Assembly: GCA_007858575.1 (NCBI GenBank)
Contig: CP042279.1
Coordinates: 4,900,501-4,964,500 of the forward strand
From: Streptomyces sp. WAC08241
GTDB lineage: Bacteria > Actinomycetota > Actinomycetes > Streptomycetales > Streptomycetaceae
Direction of reading: 5' to 3'
Length of the DNA: 64,000 bases
In this document: positions 50,293 through 59,180 of the stretch, one piece after another
Position numbering within the stretch: position 1 is the first letter of the stretch
Layout: every line of letters begins with the position of its first letter
Made by a program: the position numbers and the translations under genes
The notes under the pieces: generated by a model
Database searches by the model: none
Told to the model about the DNA's origin: nothing
What the model saw: only the letters and a program-made list of their open reading frames with translations

Positions 50293-52095
50293 GTGCCGCT
50301 GGACGCGGAGGATCCCCGGAGGATCGGGGCGTTCAGGCTGCTCGGGGTGCTCGGGTCCGGGGGCATGGGGCGGGTCTATCTCGGCGCCGTGCCCGGGAAG
50401 TTCGCCGCCGTGAAGCGGGTGCTGCCGATCCTCGCCGAGGACGCGGACTTCCTGAGCCACTTCGGGCACGAGTTGGACAACCTGGCCCGGCTGCCCGCCG
50501 GGGCCAACACCAGGCTGCTCGCGAGCGACCACACGTCGAAGCCCCCGTGGTTCGCGACCGAGTTCATCCCCGGCATCACCTCAGCGAGGCCGTCCGGCTC
50601 AACGCCGGCCCGCTGACCGGCGACGGGCTCTCCTCATCGACTTCGGCGTCGCCCGCGCCGCCGACCAGAGCCGGCTGACCAGGACCGGCATGGTCATCGG
50701 CACCCCCGCCTACACGGCCCCCGAACAGGCCGTCGCGAACCCGGCCCTGACCGGCGCCGCCGACGTCTTCGCCCTCGGCAGCCTCCTGCTGTACGCGGCG
50801 AACGGGCGGCCCCGTTCGGCGACGGTTCCGGCCCCGACCTGCTCCACCGGGTGGTCCACGCCGCACCCGACTTCGGGGGCCTGGCCGAGGCCGACCCGCG
50901 CTCGCGGAGCTCGTACAGAAGTGTCTCTCGAAGGATCCGGCGGACCGGCCCACCGCCGCCGAGCTGGTGGATCTGACGGAGGAGGGGGCCGCGGGGCCGC
51001 CTGGCCGGACGCCGTCGCCGCGCGGATCGGGGAGCGGGCGGCCTTCGCGGCCGGAGCGCCCACGGCCGGGCAGCTCGCGGAGCTGGAGGCGGCCGAGCCC
51101 GCCACGGACGTGCCGACCGCCTCGCTCACCCCCGGGCCGGAAGGAGCCCGCCACGGCCTCGCCGGACGTGCTCGCCGCGACCGCCGGTGGTTCCGGGAAG
51201 CCGGAGCGGCGGCGGAACCGGTTCGTCATGCTCGCCGTGCCCGTCGTCGTGGCCACCGGCACCACCCTGACCGTCGCCCTCGGGCCGTACGAGGTCGGCG
51301 CCTCGGCGCGGCCCCGCAGGACTCCGCGTCGCCGTCCGCCGTGGCCTCGCAGCCGGCGGCGATCCCCTCACCGGTCGGGCTGTCCTCCACGTCCCCGCTC
51401 CCCTCGGGACCGAAGCCGTCGTCCGCGCGGCAGCAGCCACCGCCGTCGTCGTCGGCGTGGTCCCGCCACCGCCTGACGGTGGCGGCGGTGCGGGTGGTGG
51501 CGGTGCTCTGCCGGGTGGCTCCGGGTCCGGGTCTGGGTCCGGGTCTGGGTCTGGGTCTGGGGCTGGGTCTGGGTCCGCCTCCGGCTCCGGGTCCGAGCGG
51601 AGCCGCCGTCCCCGTCGGCGGTACGGAAACGACCCGGCCCCGGCCCCGCCCCGCGGCCGACGACGCCGAAGCCCGCCCTCCCCCGCCGTCCTCGGGGACG
51701 TACTCCCTGGAGAACGGGACGAGCGGCGACTGCCTGGCCGAGTACGACCCGGGCTTCGGCGTCCTCGTCACCTCCGTCGCGTGCGGATCCGAGAGCAGCA
51801 ACGGCACCCCTATTACTTCGCCTGGCGGTACGCGTCCGGCGCGGACGGCACGTTCCGGCTGGTCAACCGGCACAGCGGCCGCTGCCTCCAGCCGGCCGGC
51901 AACACCAGCGTCACCACCGCCGCCTGCAACGGCTCCTCCCTCCAGTCCTGGAAGGTCTTCTCCTCGTCGTCCGCCGGCCGCCTCCTCAGGAACACGAGCG
52001 ACGGAAAGTGCCTGATGGCGGGGGCGTTCGCGTCGACCTACACGTGCGGGGCGAACCAGGGCGGCCAGGTCTGGCGGAACATCGGGGCCCTGTGA
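50293..52095 (+). CDS. Membrane pseudokinase (Ser/Thr kinase-like, no catalytic loop) with extracellular ricin-type lectin domain (frameshifted)
   Basis: GTG 50293 starts VPLDAEDPRRIGAFRLLGVL, the usual N-terminus of streptomycete Hanks-type kinases. The Gly-rich loop GSGGMGRVYLGAVPGKFAAV, Lys in AAVKRVLP, Glu in GHELDNLARL, DFG in LIDFGVARAADQS, and GTPAYTAPEQ are present. The HRDxKxxN catalytic loop is missing between LNAGPL and TGDGL. A juxtamembrane linker, then a helix FVMLAVPVVVATGTTLTVAL, follow. The exterior has a GSGSGS-repeat linker (51518-51596) and a beta-trefoil domain (51700-52095) with RLVNRHSGRCLQPAG, QSWKVF and NTSDGKCLM, ricin-B-type features. Frame changes occur near 50580, 50630, 50813, 50905 and 51815, among others. 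It likely binds sugar outside and signals by scaffolding inside, if functional. Confidence 0.75.
51518..51596 (+). repeat. GGGTCY microsatellite encoding a Gly-Ser linker
   Basis: About thirteen degenerate copies of GGGTCC/GGGTCT run through the juxta-lectin linker and encode GSGSGS. The array is prone to slippage, so linker length probably varies between strains. Confidence 0.8.
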
Positions 52096-52185
52096 CCGGC
52101 ACGCGGGCGCGTGTATACCGATTCGCAACCGAAACCCCGCCCGGTCGAGACCCACTACGTGTACACGTCATTACGCTCGGTTCTC

Positions 52186-53368
52186 ATGGTCACCACCCCG
52201 CACGAGCCCCCGCCCACCCCGCCCCTCCGGTGTACGTCATCGGCGGCGGCCCCGGCGGACTCGCGGTCGCCGCCGCCCTGCGCGGACGGGGCGTCCGGGC
52301 GGTCGTCCTGGAGAAGTCCGACGCCGTCGGCGCCTCCTGGCGCGCCCACTACGACCGGCTGCGGCTGCACACCACCCGGCGGCTCTCCGGCCTCCCGGGC
52401 CTGAAGATCCCCCGCTCGTTCGGCCGCTGGGTCGCCCGCGCCGACGTCGTCCGCTACCTGGAGAAGTACGCGGAGAAGCACGAGCTGGAGGTCGTGACGG
52501 GCGTCGAGGTCTTCAGTGTCGAGCGCTCCGGCGCGGAGTGGGTCCTGCACGCGACCGGCGGGCGCCGGCTCGTCGGCGGCGCGGTGGTCGTGGCCACCGG
52601 CTTCAACCACACCCCGAGCCTGCCCGAGTGGCCCGGTCTGGACGCGTACGAGGGGAGGTGAGCCACGCGCGCGCGTACCGCGATCCGGAGCCGTACGCCG
52701 GAAAGGACGTCCTGGTCGTGGGCGCCGGGAACACCGGCGCCGAGATCGCGGCCGACCTCGCCGGGGGCGGCGCGAAGCGGGTGCGGCTCGCGGTGCGGAC
52801 GGTCCCGCACATCGTGCGGCGCACGACGGCCGGGTGGCCGGCGCAGCGCACCGGGATCCTGGTGCGGCGGCTGCCGGTGCCGGTGGTCGACGGGCTGGGG
52901 CCGTGCTGGCCCGCTTCACCGCGCCCGACCTCACGGCCTACGGGCTGCCCCGGCCGGACACCGGTCTCGCCACCCGTCAGCGGCAGGGGGCGATCCCCGT
53001 GCAGGACGTGGGCCTGGTCGACGCCGTGCGGTCCGGGAAGGTCGAGGTCGTCGCCGCCGTCGAGGGCTTCGAGGGCGGCGAGGTGCTCTCGCGGACGGCA
53101 CCCGGATCACCCCGGACGCCGTCATCGCCGCGACCGGCTACCGCCGCGCCCTGGAGCCCCTCGTGGGCGACCTGGGCGTCCTCGACGACCGGGGCCGCCC
53201 GGTCGTCCACGGCGCCCGCTGCCCCGCGAGGCCCCCGGCCTGTACTTCACGGGCTTCACGAACCCGATCAGCGGCATGTTCCGGGAGCTGGCGATCGACG
53301 CGGAGAAGATCGCGCGGGCGATCGCGCGCCGGAGCGCGAAGGCCGGGCGCGCCCGCAACCCCGTGTGA
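52186..53368 (+). CDS. Flavin-containing monooxygenase / FAD-dependent oxidoreductase (frameshifted)
   Basis: About 390 residues. ATG 52186 (MVTTPHEPPPTPPL) leads to the FAD motif VYVIGGGPGGLAVAAALRGR. Then come SWRAHYDRLRLHTTR and the NADPH motif DVLVVGAGNTGAEIAADLAG. The linker ATGY motif reads AATGYRRAL, and LYFTGFTNPISGMFRELAID is near the end. This layout matches YUCCA/FMO-type bacterial monooxygenases. Frame changes are near 52228, 52660, 52905, 53098 and 53228. It begins 91 bases after the pseudokinase stop. The substrate is unknown. Confidence 0.85.
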
Positions 53369-53466
53369 CGGCGTCCGGCCCGGCCCCGGGTGCCGTGGCC
53401 GCCGGGCGAAGGGGCGGACCCGGCAATTCGGTTGGGCCGCGCCCCGGCCGCTGACACGATGGGCGG

Positions 53467-54138
53467 ATGGACGCTCCCACCCCGATCGACCTCGCCACGT
53501 GGCCGCGCCGGCAGCACTTCGAGCACTACCGCCGACTCGTTCCGTGCACGTACTCGATGACGGTGGAGCTGGACGTGACCGCGTTCGCCGCCGCCCTGCG
53601 CCGGTCGCCGCGCAAGTCCTACGTCGCGCAGGTCTGGGCGCTCTCCACGGTCGTCAACCGTCACGACGAGTTCAGGATGTGCCTCACCGCGTCGGGCGAG
53701 CCGGCCGTCTGGCCCGTCGTGCACCCCGCCTTCACGGTGTTCCACCCGGAACGCGAGACGTTCGCGTGCGTGTGGGCCCCCACGACCCGGACTTCGGCGC
53801 GTTCCACGACGTGGCCGCCCCGCTGCTCGCGGAGCACCGCCGCGCCACCGACTTCTTCCCGCAGGGGGCGCTCCCGGCCAACGCGTTCGACGTGTCGAGC
53901 CTGCCCTGGGCGCCCTTCACCGGGTTCAACCTCACCATCGGCGGCGACGGCTGGGACCACCTCGCGCCGATCTTCACCCTCGGCCGCTACACCGAGCGCG
54001 ACGGCCGGACCCTGCTCCCCTGGCCGTGCAGGTGCACCACGCCGCCGCGGACGGGTTCCACACGGCCCGGCTCGTCAACGAGTTGCAGACCCTCGTCGCG
54101 GACCCGGCCTGGCTGGAGGAGGCCCGGCGGCGGAGTAG
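53467..54138 (+). CDS. Type A chloramphenicol O-acetyltransferase (frameshifted)
   Basis: About 220 residues. ATG 53467 gives MDAPTPIDLATWPRRQHFEH, followed by YSMTVELDVTAF. The CAT catalytic motif is VQVHHAAADGFHTARL (HHxxxDG, catalytic His first), and FTGFNLTIGGDGWDHLAPIF matches the conserved strand before it. Frame changes lie near 53780 and 54025. A third, near 54130, would bring the usual short tail WLEEARRRE to the TAG at 54136. The expected activity is acetyl-CoA-dependent inactivation of chloramphenicol. An MFS transporter is convergent downstream. Whether it confers resistance cannot be read here. Confidence 0.82.
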   Translation: MDAPTPIDLATWPRRQHFEHYRRLVPCTYSMTVELDVTAFAAALRRSPRKSYVAQVWALSTVVNRHDEFRMCLTASGEPAVWPVVHPAFTVFHPERETFACVWAPTTRTSARSTTWPPRCSRSTAAPPTSSRRGRSRPTRSTCRACPGRPSPGSTSPSAATAGTTSRRSSPSAATPSATAGPCSPGRAGAPRRRGRVPHGPARQRVADPRRGPGLAGGGPAAE

Positions 54139-54219
54139 GCGCGCGAAGGATGGCCGAAACTACCCGCAAGGTGGGGGCGCATATGCCACACGCCGTCGCC
54201 GCGGGCCCCGCCCGAAGGC

Positions 54220-54345
54220 GACCAGGGCCCCGTCGCTCACCGGCACGGTGAAGGTGGGGCGGACGCTCACCCTGAACCGGGGACGTGGACGCCGGCACCG
54301 ACCTCGTACGCCTACCAGTGGTACGCGAACGGACCGCCGCCCCGG
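54220..54345 (+). pseudogene. Fragment of an Ig-like repeat protein
   Basis: Across two frames the stretch reads APSLTGTVKVGRTLTLN and then GTWTPAPTSYAYQWYANG, the signature of an Ig-like surface-protein repeat common in Streptomyces. No start, signal peptide or further repeat is present, and the MFS gene ends at 54351. I read it as a relic of a larger gene. Confidence 0.5.
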
Positions 54346-54350
54346 GGACG

Positions 54351-55652
54351 TCACGCTCCCGCCGGGAGCACCGCCTCCGGCCGGGGGCGGCTGATGACCA
54401 GGGCCATCAGGGCCGCCGCCGCGCACAGCGCGCCCGAGGCGTACCAGACGACGTCGTAGGTGCCGAAGACGTCGCGGGCCAGGCCGCCCGCGAAGGCGAC
54501 GGCGGCCGCGCCGACCTGGTGGGAGGCGAGGACCCAGCCGAAGACGATCGCGGAGTCGGCGCCGAAGTGTTCGCGGCACAGGGCCATCGTGGGCGGGACG
54601 GTGGCCACCCAGTCCAGGCCGTAGAAGACGATGAAGAACAGCATCGGCGGGTGCACGGACGGCGCGAGCAGGATCGGCAGGAAGCAGAGCGAGATCCCGC
54701 GCAGCGCGTAGTAGACCGCGAGGAGGCGGCGGGCGGAGAAGCGGTCGGTGAACCAGCCGGAGGCGACCGTGCCGACGACGTCGAAGACGCCGATGACGGC
54801 GAGCAGTCCGGCCGCCGCCGTGATCGGCATGCCGTGGTCGTGGGCGGCGGGCACGAAGTGGGTGCGGACCAGGCCGTTGGTGGAGGCGCCGCAGATCGCG
54901 AAGGACCCGGCGAGGAGCCAGAAGGGCCGGTGCGGGCCGCCTTGGACAGGACGGCGACGGCCCGGCGGGCGGCGCCCGGGACGGGCGCGGGCTTCTCGAC
55001 GTACTCCCCGCCGTACGGGGCGAGCCGGACGTCCGCCGGGTGGTCGCGAGCAGCAGCCAGACGAACGGGACGACGGCGAGCGCGGCGAGGGCCACGGTCA
55101 CGGCGGCGGGCCGCCAGCCGTGGCGCTCGACCAGCCAGGAGAGCAGCGGCAGGAAGACGAGCTGGCCCGAGGCCCCGGCGGCGGTGAGGAGGCCGGTCAC
55201 CAGGCCGCGGCGGGCGACGAACCAGCGGTTGGTGACGGTCGCGGCGAAGGCGAGGGCCATGGAGCCGCTGCCGAGGCCGACGAGGATCCCCCAGTAGAGG
55301 ACGAGCTGCCAGGCGGCGGTCATCCCCACGGTGAGGAGCGAGCCGAGCGCGATGACGGCGAGGGCGACGGCGACGACCCGGCGGATGCCGAAGCGGTCCA
55401 TGAGCGCGGCGGCGAAGGGGCGGTCAGGCCGTAGAGGGCGAGGTTCACCGAGATCGCGAACCCGATCGTGCCGCGCGACCAGTGGAGTTCGGCGTGCAGC
55501 GGCTCGATGAGCAGGCCCGGCAGGGAGGCGAAGGCCGCGGCCCCGATGATCGTGACGAAGGTGACCGCCGCGACGGACCAGGCGCGGTGGACGCGGGGTG
55601 CGGACCGGCCCGCCCCGGGCGTACGGGCGGGAGTCTCGGTTGTCTGAGCCAT
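54351..55652 (-). CDS. MFS transporter (frameshifted)
   Basis: About 430 residues with twelve likely helices, resembling monocarboxylate/oxalate-formate-type (OFA-like) MFS proteins. ATG 55652 gives MAQTTETPARTPGAGRSAPR, then VTFVTIIGAAAFASLPGLLI. The helix 2-3 loop region reads MDRFGIRRVVAVALAV, and GLGSGSMALAFAATVTNRWF and RGLVTGLLTAAGASGQLVF are the family-typical helices 4-5. The C-terminal half has GLLAVIGVFDVVGTVASGWF and GWVLASHQVGAAAVAFAGGL. Frame changes are near 55425, 55040 and 54940. It diverges from the GlxA-type regulator, which may control it. Confidence 0.83.
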
Positions 55653-55741
55653 GCCACGAGCATCCCGGCCTGCTCCCGCCCCGGCCATTGGCCCGGATGA
55701 CAGCTTTCCAAAGGATCGGGCCACCACGCCGAACGGAACCG

Positions 55742-55824
55742 GTTCGGGCGGGGCCGGATCGGCCGGAGCCGGTTCAGCCGGAGCCGTTCGGCCGGGGCCG
55801 GTTCGGCCGGGGCCGGTTCGGGCG
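55742..55824. repeat. Degenerate 15-bp tandem repeats
   Basis: GTTCGGCCGGGGCCG occurs twice exactly (55786-55800, 55801-55815), preceded by GTTCAGCCGGAGCC and flanked by partial units. It lies between the divergent MFS and GlxA-type genes, about 110-190 bases before the regulator start, where regulatory sites would be expected. Confidence 0.75.
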
Positions 55825-55931
55825 TACGGCGGGAGGGACGGCCCCGGGCGCCGGAGGAGCGCCGGGGTTACGGTTCCGGAGCGGCCACCAGCGGCCGTCC
55901 CGGGCCGCCGCCTCCGGAGGGAGTACCACCC

Positions 55932-56996
55932 GTGCCGTCCTCGTCACCGTCACCGTCACCGTCACCGCACCGCGTCGCCGTCCTCGCCCTGCCCGGTCTC
56001 CTCCCCTTCGAACTGGGCATCCCGCACCGCATCTTCGGCGGCGCCCGGGACTCCGCGGGCGGCGCCTGTACGAGATCGTCACCTGCGCGACGGCCGCGGG
56101 CCCGGTCCGCACCGACGCCGACTTCGCCGTGCAGGTGGAGCACGGCCCGGAGGCCCTCGCCACCGCCGACACGGTCGTGGTGCCCGCCTCGTACGAGCTC
56201 GGGCCGGTCTACGAGGAGGGCAGGCTGCCCGACGACCTGGCCGCCGCCCTCGCGCGCATCCGGCCCGGCACCCGGCTGGTCGCCATCTGCACCGGCGGGT
56301 ACGTGCTGCCGCCGCGGGCTTCTCGACGGGCGCCCGGCCACCACCCACTGGTCCTCGGCCGAGCACTTCCAGCGCCTCTTCCCGAAGGTGCGGGTCGACG
56401 CGGACGTCCTCTTCGTCGACGACGGCGACGTCCTGACCTCGGCGGGCGTGGCCGCCGGGATCGACCTGTGCCTGCACCTGGTGCGCCGCGACCACGGGAC
56501 GGGCGTCGCCAACGAGGTGGCCCGCAGGACGGTCGTGCCGCCGCACCGGGACGGCGGCCAGGCCCAGTACGTCGCGCGGCCCCTGCCGCAGGACGGGACG
56601 CACACCACGACCGCGGCCCGCGCCTGGGCGCTCGCCCACCTCCACGAGCCGATCCAACTGCGGGACCTGGCGGAGCAGGAGGCGATGAGCGTACGGACGT
56701 TCACCCGGCGGTTCCGCGACGAGGTCGGCGTCAGCCCCGGCCAGTGGCTCGTCCGGCAGCGGGTCGAACGCGCCCGGCACCTCCTGGAGTCCACCGACCT
56801 GCCCGTCGACCGGGTCGCGCGGGACGCCGGCTTCGGCACGGCCCAGTCGCTGCGGACGCACCTGATGACCGCGATCGGGGTGACCCCCACCTCGTACCGG
56901 CGCACGTTCCGCGTGACGGGCGCGGACGTCACGGACACGGAAGCCGTGGGAGTCGCGGGAGTCGCGGGAGTCGTGGAAGCCGTCACGGCGAGCTGA
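55932..56996 (+). CDS. GlxA-family AraC-type transcriptional regulator (frameshifted)
   Basis: About 355 residues. GTG 55932 gives a Pro/Ser-rich start, then an N-terminal DJ-1/PfpI-like domain: VAVLALPGLLPFELGIPHRI, TVVVPASYELGP, LVAICTGGYVL (nucleophile-elbow Cys), and THWSSAEHFQRLFP. The C-terminal AraC helix-turn-helix pair reads LRDLAEQEAMSVRTFTRRFR then GVSPGQWLVRQRVERAR and VARDAGFGTAQSLRTHL. Frame changes lie near 56068 and 56315. The last residues form a short VGVAG repeat. It is divergent from the MFS transporter, a common regulator-target pair. Confidence 0.86.
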   Translation: MPSSSPSPSPSPHRVAVLALPGLLPFELGIPHRIFGGARDSAGGACTRSSPARRPRARSAPTPTSPCRWSTARRPSPPPTRSWCPPRTSSGRSTRRAGCPTTWPPPSRASGPAPGWSPSAPAGTCCRRGLLDGRPATTHWSSAEHFQRLFPKVRVDADVLFVDDGDVLTSAGVAAGIDLCLHLVRRDHGTGVANEVARRTVVPPHRDGGQAQYVARPLPQDGTHTTTAARAWALAHLHEPIQLRDLAEQEAMSVRTFTRRFRDEVGVSPGQWLVRQRVERARHLLESTDLPVDRVARDAGFGTAQSLRTHLMTAIGVTPTSYRRTFRVTGADVTDTEAVGVAGVAGVVEAVTAS

Positions 56997-57202
56997 ACGC
57001 CCCTGCTCCCCAAGGGCTGACGTCCGGGCGGCGGCGCGCTCGCACGCGCCCCGAGCACGGCACGGTCACGCCGCCACCCGGCCGCGACCCGCACTCGCCG
57101 AGGGCTCGCCGGACCCCGGGCCGGACAGGCCCGGGGCACACGGCCCTCGGCTCCCCTCGCCACGAATCGCTCACCCCAGGGTGGGCAAAACGGAACGAAC
57201 CG

Positions 57203-57655
57203 TCAACAGGGCACCCGTCCGGGCGACACCGCGACCCCCGGCGGCCCCACCGGCGCGGGCACGACCGGAGCCCGGTCCACCTCGCACCAGATGCTCTTGC
57301 CGCGCCCCTCGGGCTGCCAGCCCCACCGGTCCGCGAGGCCGTCCACCAGCTCCAGGCCGCGCCCGTTGGTGTCGTCGCCGTGCGCGTGCCGGGGCTTCGG
57401 CGGGCGGTCGCTCGCGTCGGCCACCTCGACCCGCACCCCGCCCTCCGCCGCGAACAGCATCCGCAGCACGGCCGGGCAGCCCGTGTGCACCACGGCGTTG
57501 GTCACGAGCTCGGAAATGATCAGCACCAGCGCCTCGGCCAGCGGCTCGTCCTCCCCTATGCCCGAACCGGCGAGCCGCGACCGGGCCCACCTCCGGGCTC
57601 GCCCCACCTCCGCCGGGTCCGGCCCGACCTCCAACTGAACCTGAAGCACCTGCAC
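57203..57655 (-). CDS. ATP-binding anti-sigma-factor-like protein (HATPase_c)
   Basis: A 150-residue intact GHKL ATPase. The N box is ALVLIISELVTNAVVHTG and the G-box region is TNGRGLELVDGLADRWGW; KSIWCEVD closes the domain. The start at 57655 gives an N-terminus MQVLQVQLEVGPDPAEVGRA. Proteins of this type bind ATP and anti-sigma-antagonists or sigma factors; about 420 bases further along the same strand is a STAS antagonist, its possible partner. It is a distant relative of the ATPase at 25769. Confidence 0.85.
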   Translation of the reverse strand: MQVLQVQLEVGPDPAEVGRARRWARSRLAGSGIGEDEPLAEALVLIISELVTNAVVHTGCPAVLRMLFAAEGGVRVEVADASDRPPKPRHAHGDDTNGRGLELVDGLADRWGWQPEGRGKSIWCEVDRAPVVPAPVGPPGVAVSPGRVPC

Positions 57656-58074
57656 CGTTCACACCACCCGAACCGGCGGACACATCGCCTCGCGCCTCAC
57701 AGCCATCGACGCCCTCACGGAACGTGATTCCCTTGCGAGACAGCATGGTTGACGTACAGTCACCGCAACAAGCGCTTCGGGCATATTCCAGCGCGAAGGA
57801 GTACGCATGGTCCATACTGTGCGACGCACGCTGCGGGGAGTCGAACAGGAGCGCGCGGGACGCCTCCTGGGGGCGCGAGCGGGCGCATTCCGGGGCGCGG
57901 AGTCACCGCAGGGGCGACACCGGGACGATCCGGGTCAACGTGCACTCGCATCCCACGGAGAGTACCGGAGCCGGAGGCCGACTCCGGGCCGTGACGGCCC
58001 CGCCGGAGGACACGACCCGGTATCGACGTTCCGTGACGCGGGCGGCGCGGGCGGCGCGGACGGCGCGGGGAGCC
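57656..58074. other. Intergenic region with a possible short gene
   Basis: This 419-base gap lies between the ATPase and the STAS gene. On the plus strand GAAGGAG at 57795-57801 precedes ATG 57807, which opens a frame of up to 114 codons starting MVHTVRRTLRGVEQERAGRL. The strong ribosome site is the only support; the product is low-complexity Arg/Gly-rich, overlaps the 3' end of the STAS gene and matches nothing I know. Confidence 0.3.
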
Positions 58075-58441
58075 TCAGCGCGCGCCGCCGCCGAGCGCGC
58101 CGTCCACGTCCTCGTACACCTCGAAGAGGCGCCGGACGCCGAGCGCGGTGAGCACCTTGGCCACGTGGCCGTCCCCGGACTCCGGGAGGATCAGGCGGAG
58201 CCGGCCGCCGCAGGAGCGGAGCAGCCGGCGGGAGGCGACCAGGACGCCGACGCCGCTGGAGTCGCAGAACCGCACGCCGGACAGGTCCATCACCAGGTCG
58301 TGGCGCCCGCCCGCGACCGCCGCGTGGACGCGGCGGCGTATCCCGGGGAGGTGACCAGGTCCAGTTCCCCTGGACGCGGAAGACCGTCCAGGAGCCGTGC
58401 TCGTCCTCGTCGACCTCGATCGTCGCCACGGAACGCCGCAT
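58075..58441 (-). CDS. STAS-domain anti-sigma-factor antagonist (frameshifted)
   Basis: About 122 residues. ATG 58441 gives MRRSVATIEVDEDEHGSWTV, then across frames near 58365 and 58300 GELDLVTSPG and DLSGVRFCDSSGVGVLVASR. The DSSG serine is the residue phosphorylated by RsbW-type kinases in this family. The C-terminal LTALGVRRLFEVYEDVDGAL is typical. It is divergent from an ECF-like sigma factor gene, the kind of factor such partner-switching proteins influence. Confidence 0.83.
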
Positions 58442-58599
58442 TCCCCACCGCCGTCCCGCGAAACCGGCGCACCGGGGATGACGCTTTCCTTACCATCCGG
58501 GCCCCCGTCAAGGGCGCACTTGTGGCAAACGGGAGTGCGTTATCGGCACGGCGCACTACTTTGGAGGGAACCGCAGGGTCGGCAGGGGTGGAGGGTCGG

Positions 58600-59180
58600 A
58601 TGGCGAAGGACACACCACCGCGCTGGGACCGCAGGATGCAGCAGCGGCTGGCGCGCGGGGAGGCCGCCGCCCTCGGGGAGTTGTACGACCGGTTCGCCGC
58701 GCTGGTGCACAGCCTGGCCCACCGGGTCCTCGACGACGACGACGCGGCCGACCGGATCACCCGCGAGGTCTTCGGCTACATCTGGGAGAACCCCGACGCG
58801 TACGACCCCGGCAGGGGAACATGCGCGCGTGGGTGGCCGGACTCGCCCAGCGGCAGGCCGTGCACCGGCTGCGGCAGGCGGAGACGACGGCGTACGCGGA
58901 GACGGGGCTCGGCTCCGCCGAGGAACTGGAGCAGAAGGTGCGCCGGGCCTCGATCGCGGCCCGCGCCGACTACATCGTGACGTCGATGCCCGCGCCGCTG
59001 CGGGCCGCGCTCGAACTCGCGTACTTCCAGCGGCGGGACTACCGCCAGACCGCCGCCGACCTCGGGGTCACCGAGGACGAGGCGCGCCGGCGCCTCCGGC
59101 TCGGTCTCCAACTGCTCTCCACGGCGCACACCCGGCCGCTCGGAGGGTCCTCCCCGCCCGGCTGCGGACGGGCCCTGTGA
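58600..59180 (+). CDS. ECF-like sigma-70 family RNA polymerase sigma factor (frameshifted)
   Basis: About 193 residues. ATG 58600 has GGAGGG upstream and starts MAKDTPPRWDRRMQQRLARG. Region 2 reads LYDRFAALVHSLAHRVLDDD and then EVFGYIWENPDAYDP. The conserved MRAWVAGLAQRQAVHRLRQA follows the frame change near 58820. Region 4 is AALELAYFQRRDYRQTAADL then GVTEDEARRRLRLGLQLL. The stop overlaps the GTG of the zinc-finger protein, the usual sigma/anti-sigma coupling. Confidence 0.87.

Noticed and set aside
27381..52095. Duplicated segments as an insertion sequence or composite transposon
   Set aside because: No transposase, terminal inverted repeats or target-site duplications were seen; the repeats are ordinary genes.
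53467..54138. Recent acquisition of the chloramphenicol acetyltransferase by a mobile element
   Set aside because: Base composition matches the surroundings and no integrase, transposase or attachment site was found nearby.
57821..57860. GGGGAGTCGAAC-like string suggesting a tRNA
   Set aside because: No cloverleaf could be drawn around it and no CCA-proximal acceptor pairing was seen; a similar string at 50235 is also unstructured.
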